From Pseudomonadota bacterium (lineage in GTDB: Bacteria; Pseudomonadota; Alphaproteobacteria; Acetobacterales; Acetobacteraceae), in the NCBI GenBank assembly GCA_021851785.1, contig JAJZBV010000002.1:124001-188000 (forward strand): a stretch of DNA of 64,000 nt. The letters run 5' to 3'. The position numbers and the translations under genes are program-made. Shown one piece after another: positions 24,146-33,564 of this stretch. Every line of letters begins with the position of its first letter. Position 1 is the stretch's first letter. Below the pieces are notes generated by a model. The model ran no database searches. It worked only from the letters and a program-made list of their open reading frames with translations, and was not told the DNA's origin.

Positions 24146-25720
24146 ATGATGAACCAGGCCGGCTTTCCCCTGCTGTCGCTGATCACTTGGCTGCCGCTGC
24201 TCGGTGGCGTGGTCATTCTCTCGCTGCGCGGCGAAGAGGACGTGATCGCCGCCAATGCCCGTTGGGCGGCGCTATGGACCAGCCTCATCGTCTTCGCCAT
24301 GAGTTTGCTTTTGTGGTCGGAATTCGATTCCTCCGAGGCTGGGTTTCAGTTCGTCGAGAACGTGGCGTGGCTGCCGGAATTTGGCGTCGGCTACCGAATG
24401 GGTGTTGACGGAATCAGCATCCTTTTCGTCTTGTTGTCGACCTTGCTGACGCCGATCTGCATTCTCGCGAGTTGGGAGGCGGTGCGCAAGAACGTGCGCG
24501 AATACATGCTCGTCTTCCTGGTCCTCGAGACCATGATGGTGGGCACGTTCTGTGCCCTCGATTTCGTCGTTTTCTATATGTTCTTCGAGGGTGTGCTCAT
24601 TCCGATGTATCTGATCATCGGCATCTGGGGTGGACCACGGCGGGTTTATTCGGCGTTCAAATTCTTTCTCTATACCCTCGCCGGCTCGGTTCTGATGCTG
24701 CTCGCCTTGTTGGCGATGTGGTACAGCGCCGGCACGGCTGACATCACGGTGCTGCTCCACACCCAATTCCCGACCAACATGCAGTATTGGCTTTTCCTTG
24801 CCTTCCTCGCCTCTTTTGCGGTGAAGGTGCCGATGTGGCCGGTGCATACTTGGCTGCCGGATGCCCATGTCGAAGCGCCGACGGCGGGGTCGGTCATTCT
24901 CGCCGGCGTGCTGCTCAAAATGGGCGCGTATGGATTTCTGCGCTTCTCGGTGCCGATGCTGCCGCAAGCCTCGGCCTATTTCGCGCCGCTGATCTACGCG
25001 CTGTCGGTGGTCGCGGTGATCTATACCTCCCTGGTCGCGCTGGCGCAGACCGACATGAAGAAACTGATCGCCTATTCCTCGGTCGCCCATATGGCGGTGG
25101 TGACGATCGGCATTTTCACCTTCAACATCCAGGGGATCGACGGCGCGCTGTTTCAGATGCTCTCGCACGGCATCGTATCCGGCGCGCTGTTTCTTTGCGT
25201 CGGCGTGATCTATGACCGCATGCATACCCGCGAGATCGCGCGCTATGGCGGGCTCGCCGAGCGCATGCCGGCTTATGCCGTGACCTTCATGCTGTTTACC
25301 CTGGCCAGCGTCGGGCTTCCCGGCACGGCGGGGTTTGTTGGCGAGATCCTCGTTCTGTTCGGTTCGTTCAAGGTCAATTTCTGGCTGTCGCTGTTCGGCG
25401 GTAGCGGCATGATCCTGGGCGCCTGCTACATGCTCTATCTCTATCGCCGGGTGATTTTCGGCCGTCTCACCCGCGCCGATCTGCAATCCATTCTCGATCT
25501 GTCGCCACGCGAGGTCGCGCTGTTTGCACCGCTCGTGGTGCTGACATTGTGGATGGGCGTCTACCCTTCGAGTTTCACTCAATTCTTCGAAAATTCGGTG
25601 AGTGCGATGGTCATGCAGCATCACGCGGCGATCGAGGGGGCCAGCCGCGTCGCCGCGCGCACGCCTTCCCATCTCGCGCCGCGGATGGTCGTTCCTGTTG
25701 CGCAAAGCGTGGTGCATTGA
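24146..25720 (+). CDS. nuoM: NADH-quinone oxidoreductase subunit M
   Basis: A 524-aa antiporter-like proton-pumping subunit. It carries [17 protein letters not shown] (the glutamate of helix 5) and [20 protein letters not shown]. Two ATGs (24146 and 24149) are adjacent. Its stop shares one base with the nuoN start. Confidence 0.96.
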   Translation: MMNQAGFPLLSLITWLPLLGGVVILSLRGEEDVIAANARWAALWTSLIVFAMSLLLWSEFDSSEAGFQFVENVAWLPEFGVGYRMGVDGISILFVLLSTLLTPICILASWEAVRKNVREYMLVFLVLETMMVGTFCALDFVVFYMFFEGVLIPMYLIIGIWGGPRRVYSAFKFFLYTLAGSVLMLLALLAMWYSAGTADITVLLHTQFPTNMQYWLFLAFLASFAVKVPMWPVHTWLPDAHVEAPTAGSVILAGVLLKMGAYGFLRFSVPMLPQASAYFAPLIYALSVVAVIYTSLVALAQTDMKKLIAYSSVAHMAVVTIGIFTFNIQGIDGALFQMLSHGIVSGALFLCVGVIYDRMHTREIARYGGLAERMPAYAVTFMLFTLASVGLPGTAGFVGEILVLFGSFKVNFWLSLFGGSGMILGACYMLYLYRRVIFGRLTRADLQSILDLSPREVALFAPLVVLTLWMGVYPSSFTQFFENSVSAMVMQHHAAIEGASRVAARTPSHLAPRMVVPVAQSVVH

Positions 25721-27141
25721 TGAACTGGTTTCTCTCTCTTCCGGAAATCGTGCTGGCGCTGAGCGGCATGGGCATTTTGCTGTTGGGCGTCGTCAAGCGT
25801 GGCGATGCAACGCAGATTTGCAGCATGCTGACCATCGCCGCGCTGGTGCTCTGCGCGGTGCTGATCGTTGGCAATTCCTTCGGCCCGGCCTTTGAGGGGC
25901 AGTTTCTCGCTGATCCGATCAGCGTTTTCGCCAAACTTCTGATTTTGGCCGCATCGGCGTTTTCCGTTCTCTTGTCACTCGATTTCAATGAGCGCGCGCA
26001 TATTGCGCGGTTCGAATTCCCGGTGTTGGTATTGTTCGCGACCCTTGGCATGATGATGATGGTGTCGGCCGGGAACATGATGAGCCTTTATCTCGGGCTC
26101 GAATTGCAGTCGCTCTCCATTTATGTTCTCGCCGCCTTCGCGCGCGACGATCTCCGATCCGCCGAAGCCGGCCTCAAATATTTCGTGCTCGGCGCGTTGG
26201 CCTCGGGGCTGCTGCTGTACGGCATTTCACTGGTCTACGGCTTTTCGGGAAGCATGGATTTCGTCGGCATCGCGCATGCGCTCGCCGATCCGGCTTCGGT
26301 TTCGCCGGGTGTGATCGTCGGCATCGTTTTCGTCATCACCGGCCTTGCCTTCAAGGTCGCGGCGGTGCCGTTTCATATGTGGACACCCGATGTCTATGAG
26401 GGGGCGCCGACGCCGGTGACGGCGTTTTTCGGAACCGCGCCGAAGGTTGCCGCGATGGTGCTGTTCGCGCGGGTGATGATGGGGCCGTTCGGTCACGCGC
26501 TCGGGCAGTGGCAGACGCTGATCGAGACCATCTCCATCGCCTCGATGATCCTGGGCGCCCTGGCGGCGATCGGGCAGACCAATATCAAGCGCCTGATGGC
26601 GTATTCCTCGATCGGTCATATGGGGTATGTGCTGATCGGCATCGCCTGCGGCAACGCCGCCGGGCTGCGCAGCGTTTTGATCTATCTGGCCGTCTATGTG
26701 TTCATGTTTCTCGGCACGTTCGCGGTGATTTTGGCGATGCGTCGGCGCGGCGAGGCGGTGGAAACGATCGCCGATCTCGCCGGTCTCGGCCGCAACGATC
26801 CGGCGCTCGCGTTGGCGATGACGGTGTTCATGTTCAGCATGGCCGGGATTCCGCCGCTTTCGGGTTTTTTCGGCAAGCTCTATGTTTTTCTCGCGGCGGT
26901 GCAGAGTGGCCTCTGGGGGCTCGCCGTCATCGGCGTGCTGACCAGCGTTGTCGGCGCGTTTTACTATCTTCGCATCATCAAGGTGATGTATTTCGATGAG
27001 CCGGGTTCCGCCTTTGACCGGCGGGCGCCGTCGCTCTCGGTGGTCGCGGCGGCGACCGGAATTTTCACCACCTTCTTCTTCCTTCTGCCGGCGCCGGTGT
27101 TGAACGCCGCCCAGGCGGCGGCGAAAGTGTTGTTCGGGTGA
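25720..27141 (+). CDS. nuoN: NADH-quinone oxidoreductase subunit N
   Basis: A 473-aa antiporter-like proton-pumping subunit, last of the 14 nuo genes. Diagnostic segments are MSLYLGLELQSLSIYVLAAF and FKVAAVPFHMWTPDVYEGAP. ATG 25720 overlaps the nuoM stop. The end overlaps birA (GTGA), so birA is probably translated from the same transcript. Confidence 0.95.
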   Translation: MNWFLSLPEIVLALSGMGILLLGVVKRGDATQICSMLTIAALVLCAVLIVGNSFGPAFEGQFLADPISVFAKLLILAASAFSVLLSLDFNERAHIARFEFPVLVLFATLGMMMMVSAGNMMSLYLGLELQSLSIYVLAAFARDDLRSAEAGLKYFVLGALASGLLLYGISLVYGFSGSMDFVGIAHALADPASVSPGVIVGIVFVITGLAFKVAAVPFHMWTPDVYEGAPTPVTAFFGTAPKVAAMVLFARVMMGPFGHALGQWQTLIETISIASMILGALAAIGQTNIKRLMAYSSIGHMGYVLIGIACGNAAGLRSVLIYLAVYVFMFLGTFAVILAMRRRGEAVETIADLAGLGRNDPALALAMTVFMFSMAGIPPLSGFFGKLYVFLAAVQSGLWGLAVIGVLTSVVGAFYYLRIIKVMYFDEPGSAFDRRAPSLSVVAAATGIFTTFFFLLPAPVLNAAQAAAKVLFG

Positions 27142-27905
27142 GTACTGCTGCCGCCCGCGAGGGCGGCGGGGGGTGGCGGCTCGAAGCGTACGAGCGGCTG
27201 CCATCCACGTCCGATCTCTGTGCCGAGCGCGCGCGGGCGGGGGAGGCGGAGGGGCTGGCGGTGCTTGCGGGCCAGCAAACCAAGGGACGCGGGCGTGCGC
27301 AGCGCGTGTGGCTCTCACCACCGGGCAATCTCGCGCTTTCGGTTCTTCTGCGCCCGCGCACCCCGCTCGCCATCGCCGGGCAATGGGCGCTTTTGGCCGG
27401 GGTGGCATTGTTCGAGGCGTTGGCCTCGGTTGCGCCGGCGTTGGCCGGTGATCTGCGGTTGAAATGGCCGAATGACGTGATGCTGGCGGGGGCCAAGCTC
27501 GCCGGCATCCTGATCGAGGGAGCGACCGACGCCGCCGGACGCAGCGATTGGATGGTGCTGGGGTTCGGTGCCAACCTCGTCGCCGCGCCCGCCCTTCCCG
27601 ATCGCCGCACGATCGCGCTGGCCGAACGGATGCCGCCGCCGGCGCCGGACACGCTCGCGGAGAGGATTCTCGCTGGGCTCTGGTCATGGCGCGCGGTGTT
27701 GCGGCAGGGCGAGTTCGCGCGCATTCGTGGGGCGTGGCTCGATTACGCGCATCCGCCGGGGACGGCGTTGTCGGTCGATTGTGGCGGCGCGAGGTGTCAC
27801 GGCTATTTCGCCGGGCTCGATGAGGGCGGTGCATTGCTGCTGGAGACGGAGGACGGCATACGGAGGTTTCAGACCGGTGAGGTCATGCTGGGCGCAGCGG
27901 CCTGA
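27138..27905 (+). CDS. birA: Biotin--[acetyl-CoA carboxylase] ligase
   Basis: A 255-aa biotin protein ligase without the N-terminal helix-turn-helix of E. coli BirA, so it should be an enzyme only and not a repressor. The biotinyl-AMP loop GRGRAQRVW is at 50-58 and KWPNDV is at 109-114. A small C-terminal SH3-like domain follows. The GTG start overlaps the nuoN stop by 4 nt. The position between nuoN and coaX is a common alphaproteobacterial arrangement. Confidence 0.93.
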   Translation: MSTAAAREGGGGWRLEAYERLPSTSDLCAERARAGEAEGLAVLAGQQTKGRGRAQRVWLSPPGNLALSVLLRPRTPLAIAGQWALLAGVALFEALASVAPALAGDLRLKWPNDVMLAGAKLAGILIEGATDAAGRSDWMVLGFGANLVAAPALPDRRTIALAERMPPPAPDTLAERILAGLWSWRAVLRQGEFARIRGAWLDYAHPPGTALSVDCGGARCHGYFAGLDEGGALLLETEDGIRRFQTGEVMLGAAA

Positions 27906-27967
27906 TCCGGTGTTCAGAAGTAAAATCCGCGATGCGCGCGCAACCGACGGGGTAAGGATTGGAGGCC

Positions 27968-28768
27968 ATGCTGCTCGTCATTGATGCCGGCAATACCAAT
28001 GTCGTGTTCGCGGTGCATGACGGCGCCGGCTGGCGCGGCACCTGGCGGATCGCGACCGATCCTCAATATACCTCGGACCAATACGCGGTGTGGTTACTGG
28101 CCTTGCTCGCCCATACCGGTATCGATCGCGCCGGCATCGATGCCGCGGTGATCGGCACGGTGGTGCCGGCGGCGCTGTATCATCTGCGCCGCCTCTGCCG
28201 CGACTGGTTCAGCGTCGAGCCGCTGATCGCCCGTTCTCATCTCGATTGGGGGTTCGAGATCCGCGTCGATCAGCCCGCCGAGGTCGGGGCCGATCGGCTG
28301 GTCAACGCGCTGGCGGCGCATCAGCGCTATCAGGGCCCGCTGGTGGTGATCGATTTCGGCACCGCGACCACCTTCGACGTCGTCGCTCACGACGGCGCCT
28401 ATATCGGGGGCGCGATCGCGCCCGGCATCAATCTCTCCATCGAGGCGCTGCATCAGGCGGCGGCGCGGCTGCCGCGCATCGGCATCGGCCGGCCGCAGGG
28501 GGTGATCGGGCGGGCCACCGTCCCCGCCATGCAGTCAGGCATTTATTGGGGCTATGTCGGGTTGGTGGAGGGGCTGGTCGCGCGCATCCAGAGTGAACTC
28601 GAGGTGACGCTCAAGGTCATCGCGACGGGCGGCCTCGCGCCGCTGCTCGCCGAGGGCACGACGGTGATCACCCGCATCGATCCCGATCTTACCCTGGAAG
28701 GGCTGCGGCTGCTCGCCTCCCGCAACCCGGCGCCCCCCTGGGACCAGGACCGTTCTCGCCCGATTTGA
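27968..28768 (+). CDS. coaX: Type III pantothenate kinase
   Basis: A 266-aa enzyme that catalyses the first step of coenzyme A synthesis and is insensitive to CoA feedback by family knowledge. The N-terminal phosphate motif [14 protein letters not shown] contains the catalytic Asp6. Other blocks are [10 protein letters not shown] and [13 protein letters not shown], and GGAIAPGI lies in the substrate region. ATG 27968 is preferred over the TTG at 27959. It lies 62 bp after birA in the nuo transcription direction. Confidence 0.95.
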   Translation: MLLVIDAGNTNVVFAVHDGAGWRGTWRIATDPQYTSDQYAVWLLALLAHTGIDRAGIDAAVIGTVVPAALYHLRRLCRDWFSVEPLIARSHLDWGFEIRVDQPAEVGADRLVNALAAHQRYQGPLVVIDFGTATTFDVVAHDGAYIGGAIAPGINLSIEALHQAAARLPRIGIGRPQGVIGRATVPAMQSGIYWGYVGLVEGLVARIQSELEVTLKVIATGGLAPLLAEGTTVITRIDPDLTLEGLRLLASRNPAPPWDQDRSRPI

Positions 28769-28801
28769 GGCAAACGCTACCATGGAGTGTAACGAAATCT
28801 C

Positions 28802-30451
28802 GTGACGGAGTCCTCATGTGACGATCTCGCCTTCCTGCCGCTCGGCGGCACGGGCGAGATCGGTATGAATTTCAACCTCTATCGCTGCCGGGAACGCTGG
28901 CTCGCGGTCGATTGCGGGATCGGCTTCGCTGGCCCCGCGTTTCCGGAAGCCGAGATCCTGGTGCCCGATCCCGGCTTCATCGCCGCGCGCCGCGAGGCGC
29001 TGCTCGGCCTGGTCATCACCCATGCGCATGAGGACCATCTCGGGGCGGTGGCGCATTTATGGCCGCGGCTTCGCTGTCCGGTTTACGCGACGCCGTTCGC
29101 CGCCGCCATGCTGCGTCGCAAACTCGCCGAGGCGCAGCTTCTCGCCGAGGTCACGCTCCATATCGTTCCGCCCGGCGGCGAGATCGATCTCGCGCCGTTT
29201 CGCGTGCGCCTGATCCGCATGGCGCATTCTATTCCCGAGGCGCAGGCCTTGGCCATCGAGACGCCGGCGGGGTTTATTCTCCATACCGGTGACTGGAAGC
29301 TCGATCCGACGCCGCTGGTCGGCCCGCCGACCGACGAGGCGGCTCTGGCGGCGCTCGGCGAGCGTGGCGTGCTGGCGATGATTTGCGATTCGACCAACGC
29401 GATGGTCGAGGGGCATTCCGGCTCGGAGGCCGATGTGCGGCGCAATCTCGCGGCGCTCATCCGCGGCATGACGGGGCGGATCGCGGTGACCTGTTTCGCC
29501 TCCAACGTCGCGCGCGTGGAAAGCGTCGCGCTGGCGGCGCGGGCGGCGGGGAGGAGCGTCGCGCTGGTCGGCCGTTCGCTTCGCAATCTCGATGCGGCGG
29601 CGCGCGCGACCGGGTATTTCGCGACCCTGCCGCCGTTCCTGCCCGAGGACGCGGCGGAGGAGATCCCGGACGACAATCTCCTCCTCCTGGTCACCGGCAG
29701 CCAGGGTGAGGCGCGCTCGGCGCTGGCGCGGATCGCCGCCGATACGCATCCCCGTATCGCGCTCGGCGAGGGCGACACGGTGCTGTTTTCGAGCCGTGTC
29801 ATCCCCGGCAACGAACGGGCGATCGGGCTGGTGCAGGATAATCTCGTCCGCCGCGGTGTGCGCGTGATGACCGAGGCGGATCACATGGTGCATGTCTCGG
29901 GGCACCCGGCGCGCGACGAGCTGCGCCGCCTCTATCGGCTGGTGCGGCCGCGCTACGCGGTGCCGGTGCATGGCGAATGGCGACACCTCACGGCGCATGC
30001 CGAACTCGCGCGTGAAATGGGCGCGCGGCCGATTCTGATCGAGGATGGCGACGTGCTCGGTCTCGCATCCGGCGAACCGGCGGTGATCGAAAGCGCCCCG
30101 GTCGGGCGTTTCGCGGTCGATGGCAAACGGCTGGTGCCGCTCGCTGGCGCGGTGATGGCGGCGCGGCGGCAGATGCTGCGGGAGGGGGTGGTGGTCGCCA
30201 GTCTCGCCGTCGATCAGGCCGGGCGTCTGCGGGGGCGGGCGCGGATCAGCGCGCCGGGCCTGCTGGCGCCCGATGACGAGGAGATGGCGACCCTGGCCGA
30301 TGAGTTCGCGGCGACGCTCGCCGATTTGCCGCCGAGCCTGCGCCAGGACGAGACCGGGCTGGTCGATGCCGCGCGCGCGGCGCTGCGCCGCGTGCTCGGG
30401 CGAAGGCTGCAAAAACGCCCGCAGGTCGAGATTCACGTGCTGCGGGTGTGA
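28802..30451 (+). CDS. rnj: Ribonuclease J (metallo-beta-lactamase fold exo/endoribonuclease)
   Basis: A 549-aa beta-CASP RNase. The zinc motif HAHEDHLG is at 74-81 and the N-terminal LPLGGTGEIGMN is characteristic. The beta-CASP part has ICDSTNAMVEG, an LVTGSQGE block and VHVSGHPARDEL. RNase J proteins process and degrade RNA from the 5' end and occur together with RNase E in many alphaproteobacteria. The GTG start at 28802 is 33 bp after coaX. A close neighbour is the DUF1467 gene, also a conserved pairing. Confidence 0.93.
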   Translation: MTESSCDDLAFLPLGGTGEIGMNFNLYRCRERWLAVDCGIGFAGPAFPEAEILVPDPGFIAARREALLGLVITHAHEDHLGAVAHLWPRLRCPVYATPFAAAMLRRKLAEAQLLAEVTLHIVPPGGEIDLAPFRVRLIRMAHSIPEAQALAIETPAGFILHTGDWKLDPTPLVGPPTDEAALAALGERGVLAMICDSTNAMVEGHSGSEADVRRNLAALIRGMTGRIAVTCFASNVARVESVALAARAAGRSVALVGRSLRNLDAAARATGYFATLPPFLPEDAAEEIPDDNLLLLVTGSQGEARSALARIAADTHPRIALGEGDTVLFSSRVIPGNERAIGLVQDNLVRRGVRVMTEADHMVHVSGHPARDELRRLYRLVRPRYAVPVHGEWRHLTAHAELAREMGARPILIEDGDVLGLASGEPAVIESAPVGRFAVDGKRLVPLAGAVMAARRQMLREGVVVASLAVDQAGRLRGRARISAPGLLAPDDEEMATLADEFAATLADLPPSLRQDETGLVDAARAALRRVLGRRLQKRPQVEIHVLRV

Positions 30452-30453
30452 GC

Positions 30454-30720
30454 ATGGGCTGGTTCACCGGTTTGGTGCTCTATGTGTTGATCTGGTGGGT
30501 GACGCTGTTCGCGGTGCTGCCGTTCGGCGTGCGCGCGACCGCCGATCCTGACCCGCATACCGGCTGGCGCGGTGCGCCGGAGAGACCGTATCTTGGCCGG
30601 AAGATCCTGGCGACGACAGTGATCGCGGCGGTGATTTGGGGCGGCTGTGTCGCGGTGATCGAGAGTGACTGGCTGAGCTTCCGCCATGGCATTCTCGCCA
30701 TGCCCAATGATGCGCCATGA
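30454..30720 (+). CDS. DUF1467 family small membrane protein
   Basis: An 88-aa protein with two hydrophobic helices (about 5-24 and 50-66) separated by a short loop. The motifs LFAVLPFGVR and PERPYLGRKI are characteristic of DUF1467. The function is unknown. The gene is typically found next to RNase J in alphaproteobacteria, as here, 2 bp after its stop. The in-frame GTG at 30448 is an alternative start. Confidence 0.88.
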   Translation: MGWFTGLVLYVLIWWVTLFAVLPFGVRATADPDPHTGWRGAPERPYLGRKILATTVIAAVIWGGCVAVIESDWLSFRHGILAMPNDAP

Positions 30721-30807
30721 ACTGGGCAAAATTTAGTCAATCACCCTAAAAACAATCGAAATTTTGTCAGAGTGCTGAAAAAAACCGCGCACAAGGCGCG
30801 GAATTTC

Positions 30808-30846
30808 ATGGACAGATCACGGCGCCAAGACCATCATCACGGCTAG
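30808..30846 (+). CDS. Putative leader peptide with His-His-His
   Basis: A 12-codon ORF with ATG, three consecutive histidine codons (CAT CAT CAC) near the end and TAG at 30844-30846. AAGG (30793-30796) lies 11 nt upstream as a possible ribosome site. The translation is M-D-R-S-R-R-Q-D-H-H-H-G. A terminator hairpin begins 53 nt after the stop, and a candidate alternative pairing (GGAT...ATCC, 30852-30866) lies between them. This spacing resembles amino acid attenuators, but the downstream gene is zwf rather than a histidine gene. The small size makes a chance ORF possible. Confidence 0.4.
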   Translation: MDRSRRQDHHHG

Positions 30847-30899
30847 GAAGAGGATTAGACCTCATCCTGCCGTGTGACTGGTGTTTCCTCCCCAAACTT

Positions 30900-30929
30900 G
30901 GCCCGTGGCTTGCGCCGCGGGCCTTTCTT
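30900..30929 (+). terminator. Intrinsic terminator (possible attenuator)
   Basis: Nine-bp stem GGCCCGTGG/CCGCGGGCC (30900-30908 with 30915-30923, one G-U pair) with a 6-nt loop, followed by TTTCTT and a further TTTT four bases later. Confidence 0.75.
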
Positions 30930-31175
30930 GGTTTTAACTTGCTTGTGACCTTCTCGTCACGTCTTTTCGGCGTCCAAACGCCGGATCAAGCATTTTTTAT
31001 GCAAAAGCGCGTTGTGCGGCGCAATAAAATTGCTGCACTGCAATATAATGCCTGGCACCCAGTGCCCGCCAATGCCGCCTATCCGCCGACGTACACAAGA
31101 GCTTGATGTTGCCTCCGCGCGCGTCTGCGGCCACCCTGGCGGGCAGGACAGACGACATCACGCGGGAGAAATAGA

Positions 31176-32657
31176 ATGGCGCAAATCATTCCAGTGCAGG
31201 TTTTCGACGTCGTGGTTTTTGGCGCGACCGGCGATCTGACGCTGCGCAAGCTGATGCCATCGCTTTACTCGCGCTTTCGTGATGGGCAGATGCCGCCCGA
31301 AAGCCGCATCATCGCCGCCGCCCGCACCGAGACGACGACCGAAGACTATCGCGCGCGGGTGATGCAGGGGCTCCGCGATCACATCGCGACGAGCGATTTC
31401 GACGAGGCGCTGGCGACGCGGTTCTGCGAGCGTGTGCATTACACCATGCTCGACGGCGTCAGCGGCGAAGGCTGGGAAGGGCTGGTCAAACTTCTCGCGG
31501 CCGAGCCCGAACGCATCCGGGTATTCTATCTTGCGACGGCGCCCGATCTCTACGGCCCGATCTGCCGCAATCTCGATACCAACCACCTCGTCACGCCGGC
31601 GTCACGCGTCGTTCTGGAAAAGCCGATCGGCCACGACCTCGCCTCCGCGCGGACCATCAATGACGAGGTCGGGCATATTTTCGAGGAAAGCCAGATCTAT
31701 CGGATTGATCATTTCCTCGGCAAGGAAACGGTGCAGAATTTGATGGCGCTGCGCTTCGCCAACGCCATTTTCGAGCGCTTGTGGAACGCCGATGTCATCG
31801 ACCATGTGCAAATCACGGTTGCCGAGACGGTCGGCGTCGAGGGACGCGCGGGGTATTACGACCGGGCCGGCGCGCTTCGCGACATGGTGCAGAACCATCT
31901 GCTGCAATTGCTGTGTCTCCTTGCCATGGAGCCGCCGGTGTCTCTCGACCCCGACGCCGTGCGCGATGAAAAGCTCAAGGTTCTGCGCGGCTTGCGGCCG
32001 ATTTCGGCGCATGAAATCGCAACCCACACCGTGCGCGGCCAATATGTCCACGGCGTGAGCGACGGCAAACCGGTGCCTGGCTACACCAACGAATTGGGCA
32101 AGGCGAGCCAGACCGAAACCTTCGTCGCGCTAAAAGTCGAGGTGCGGGCCTGGCGCTGGGCCGGGGTGCCGTTTTACCTCCGCACCGGCAAGCGCCTGCC
32201 GCAGAAAATATCTGAAGTGGTGGTGCAATTCCGCGCCGTGCCGCTGTCCATTTTCCCGCCCGGCGCCTCCGAGCTGGAGCCCAACAAGCTGGTCATTCGT
32301 CTCCAGCCCGATGAAGGCATGTTGCTCAAGCTGATGAGCAAGGATCCCGGCCCCGGTGGATTGCGACTGCGCCCGGCGCGGCTCGATATCAGCTTCCAGA
32401 AGGCGTTCAACACCCGCTATCCGGAAGCCTATGAACGTCTGCTGATGGATGCGGTGCGCGGCAACCCGACCTTGTTCATGCGTCGCGACGAGGTCGAGGC
32501 GGCGTGGCAATGGGTCGAGCCGATCATCCACGCCTGGGCCGACGCCACCGAGGCGCCACGCCCCTATGCCGCGGGAAGCTGGGGGCCGACCGCGGCGATC
32601 GCGCTGATCGAACGCGACGGCCGCACCTGGCACGAGGATTGGGGCGAGGAAGACTGA
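31176..32657 (+). CDS. zwf: Glucose-6-phosphate 1-dehydrogenase
   Basis: A 493-aa enzyme that oxidises glucose 6-phosphate with NAD(P)+ at the entry to the pentose phosphate and Entner-Doudoroff routes. The nucleotide-binding GATGDL is at 16-21, the substrate-binding RIDHFLGKE with catalytic histidine is at 176-184, and the C-terminal [12 protein letters not shown] is present. It has a GGGAGAA ribosome site. No edd, eda, pgl or gnd gene lies next to it here. Confidence 0.96.
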   Translation: MAQIIPVQVFDVVVFGATGDLTLRKLMPSLYSRFRDGQMPPESRIIAAARTETTTEDYRARVMQGLRDHIATSDFDEALATRFCERVHYTMLDGVSGEGWEGLVKLLAAEPERIRVFYLATAPDLYGPICRNLDTNHLVTPASRVVLEKPIGHDLASARTINDEVGHIFEESQIYRIDHFLGKETVQNLMALRFANAIFERLWNADVIDHVQITVAETVGVEGRAGYYDRAGALRDMVQNHLLQLLCLLAMEPPVSLDPDAVRDEKLKVLRGLRPISAHEIATHTVRGQYVHGVSDGKPVPGYTNELGKASQTETFVALKVEVRAWRWAGVPFYLRTGKRLPQKISEVVVQFRAVPLSIFPPGASELEPNKLVIRLQPDEGMLLKLMSKDPGPGGLRLRPARLDISFQKAFNTRYPEAYERLLMDAVRGNPTLFMRRDEVEAAWQWVEPIIHAWADATEAPRPYAAGSWGPTAAIALIERDGRTWHEDWGEED

Positions 32658-32668
32658 GACGCCGCCCT

Positions 32669-32772
32669 AGAGCAACATCCATTCAGATGGAATCATCTGA
32701 ATGGATTGGGTTGCTCGCCAAAACAAAGAGATAGAGCAATCTCCGTGAGCCAATGCGAACGGATGTTGCTCT
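32669..32772. mobile_element. MITE-like palindromic element
   Basis: A 104-bp AT-rich segment with perfect 12-bp terminal inverted repeats: AGAGCAACATCC at 32669-32680 and its complement at 32761-32772. Inside is a second perfect inverted repeat with 12-bp arms around a four-base loop (32678-32705). A further AGAGCAA copy is at 32733-32739. No coding potential and no clear target duplication are seen. It sits between the zwf stop and the broken hydrolase gene and could also terminate transcription. Confidence 0.6.
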
Positions 32773-32809
32773 GGAACGACGGCGTTTTCGCACGCCATCG
32801 AAGCGCGCT

Positions 32810-33349
32810 TCAGCTCGCCAGCAATTCTTTCAGCTTGGCGTCGATGAAGCTGACATCGACCGGATTGGTGCCCGGCCCGCCAGCGAAATGACCCCAGACC
32901 GACTCGATGGGCACGAGTTGCGCGTTCGGCATGTGCGCCACCTCGAACTCGCTGTCCTCGGGCGGGAAATAGAGATCGGTGCGGCCAGGCATGACGAACG
33001 CCTTCGCCTTGATCGCGCCGAGCGCCTTCACGAAATCGCCGCCGTAACGCTCATTGGCGCTGATGTCGCCATTCTGCCAGGTCGATAGCATGGTGAGCAG
33101 ATTATTCGCATCCTTGGGTAGGAAGAATCCTTCCCAGAACGCGACGAGAAAATCTTCGAGCGATGAATAGCCGAGCGTCCTGATGTCGAGTTGCTGGCGG
33201 TAGAAGGCCTGCGAAAAGCCCCAGCCGGCATAGACCCGCGCCATGGCGCGAAGGCCGGTTTCCGGCTTGCTCCTATACTAGCCGCCGGCGAACGCGGCAT
33301 CGGCGGTCAGGGCCGCCTTGACGCCTTCGAGAAAGACGAAAAATGATTT
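32810..33349 (-). pseudogene. Remnant of a MetX-like alpha/beta hydrolase
   Basis: The 144-codon frame ending at 32810 is clearly the C-terminal part of an alpha/beta-fold hydrolase related to homoserine O-acetyltransferases. It carries VMPGRTDLYFPPEDSE with the acid residue and SVWGHFAGGP with the catalytic histidine. Reading upstream in the same frame, the family sequence continues (Y-R-S-K-P-E-T-G-L-R-A) to an in-frame TAG at 33278-33280. Beyond the stop it resumes as FFVFLEGVKAALTADAAFAGG. The N-terminal part, including the nucleophile elbow, is missing. The gene is therefore truncated and has a nonsense codon. A short protein from the internal ATG at 33244 could still be made but would lack the nucleophile. 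Confidence 0.8.
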
Positions 33350-33451
33350 GCCGCCGCGACGATGCGTATCCGTCTGCGGTGTGTGCCGGCCGCTGCTCTC
33401 GGATAGGGTCACGGTCTCGAGAACGCCGTTGTCGTGGCGGGCATTGCCACC

Positions 33452-33480
33452 TTGACAGGTGTTTTTCACTCAATTAGTTT
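33452..33480 (+). promoter_or_regulatory. Candidate promoter for amiC-amiR
   Basis: A consensus TTGACA (33452-33457) with TAGTTT (33475-33480) after 17 bp, in an AT-rich patch about 85 bp before the amiC ATG. It abuts the eroded 5' end of the hydrolase remnant. Confidence 0.5.
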
Positions 33481-33564
33481 GAGACTGTGGTGGAGCGTTA
33501 TAAGCTCCATCAAAAGGGGAAGCCAAGCACTCGGCGTGAGCAATGGCTGCACGCAGGAGGTGTC

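Larger units (their letters stand above)
30721..31175. other. 455-bp gap before zwf
   Basis: No ordinary gene is seen. It holds a 12-codon mini-ORF (30808-30846), an intrinsic terminator (30900-30929), a smaller hairpin around GGCGT/ACGCC near 30969-30982, and a perfect TATAAT (31044-31049) with no convincing -35 element about 127 bp before zwf. The DNA is AT-richer than its surroundings, consistent with promoter and leader sequence. Confidence 0.6.

Noticed and set aside
26227-27834. Open frame on the minus strand opposite nuoN and birA
   Set aside because: Arg/His/Pro-rich shadow of two well recognised genes.
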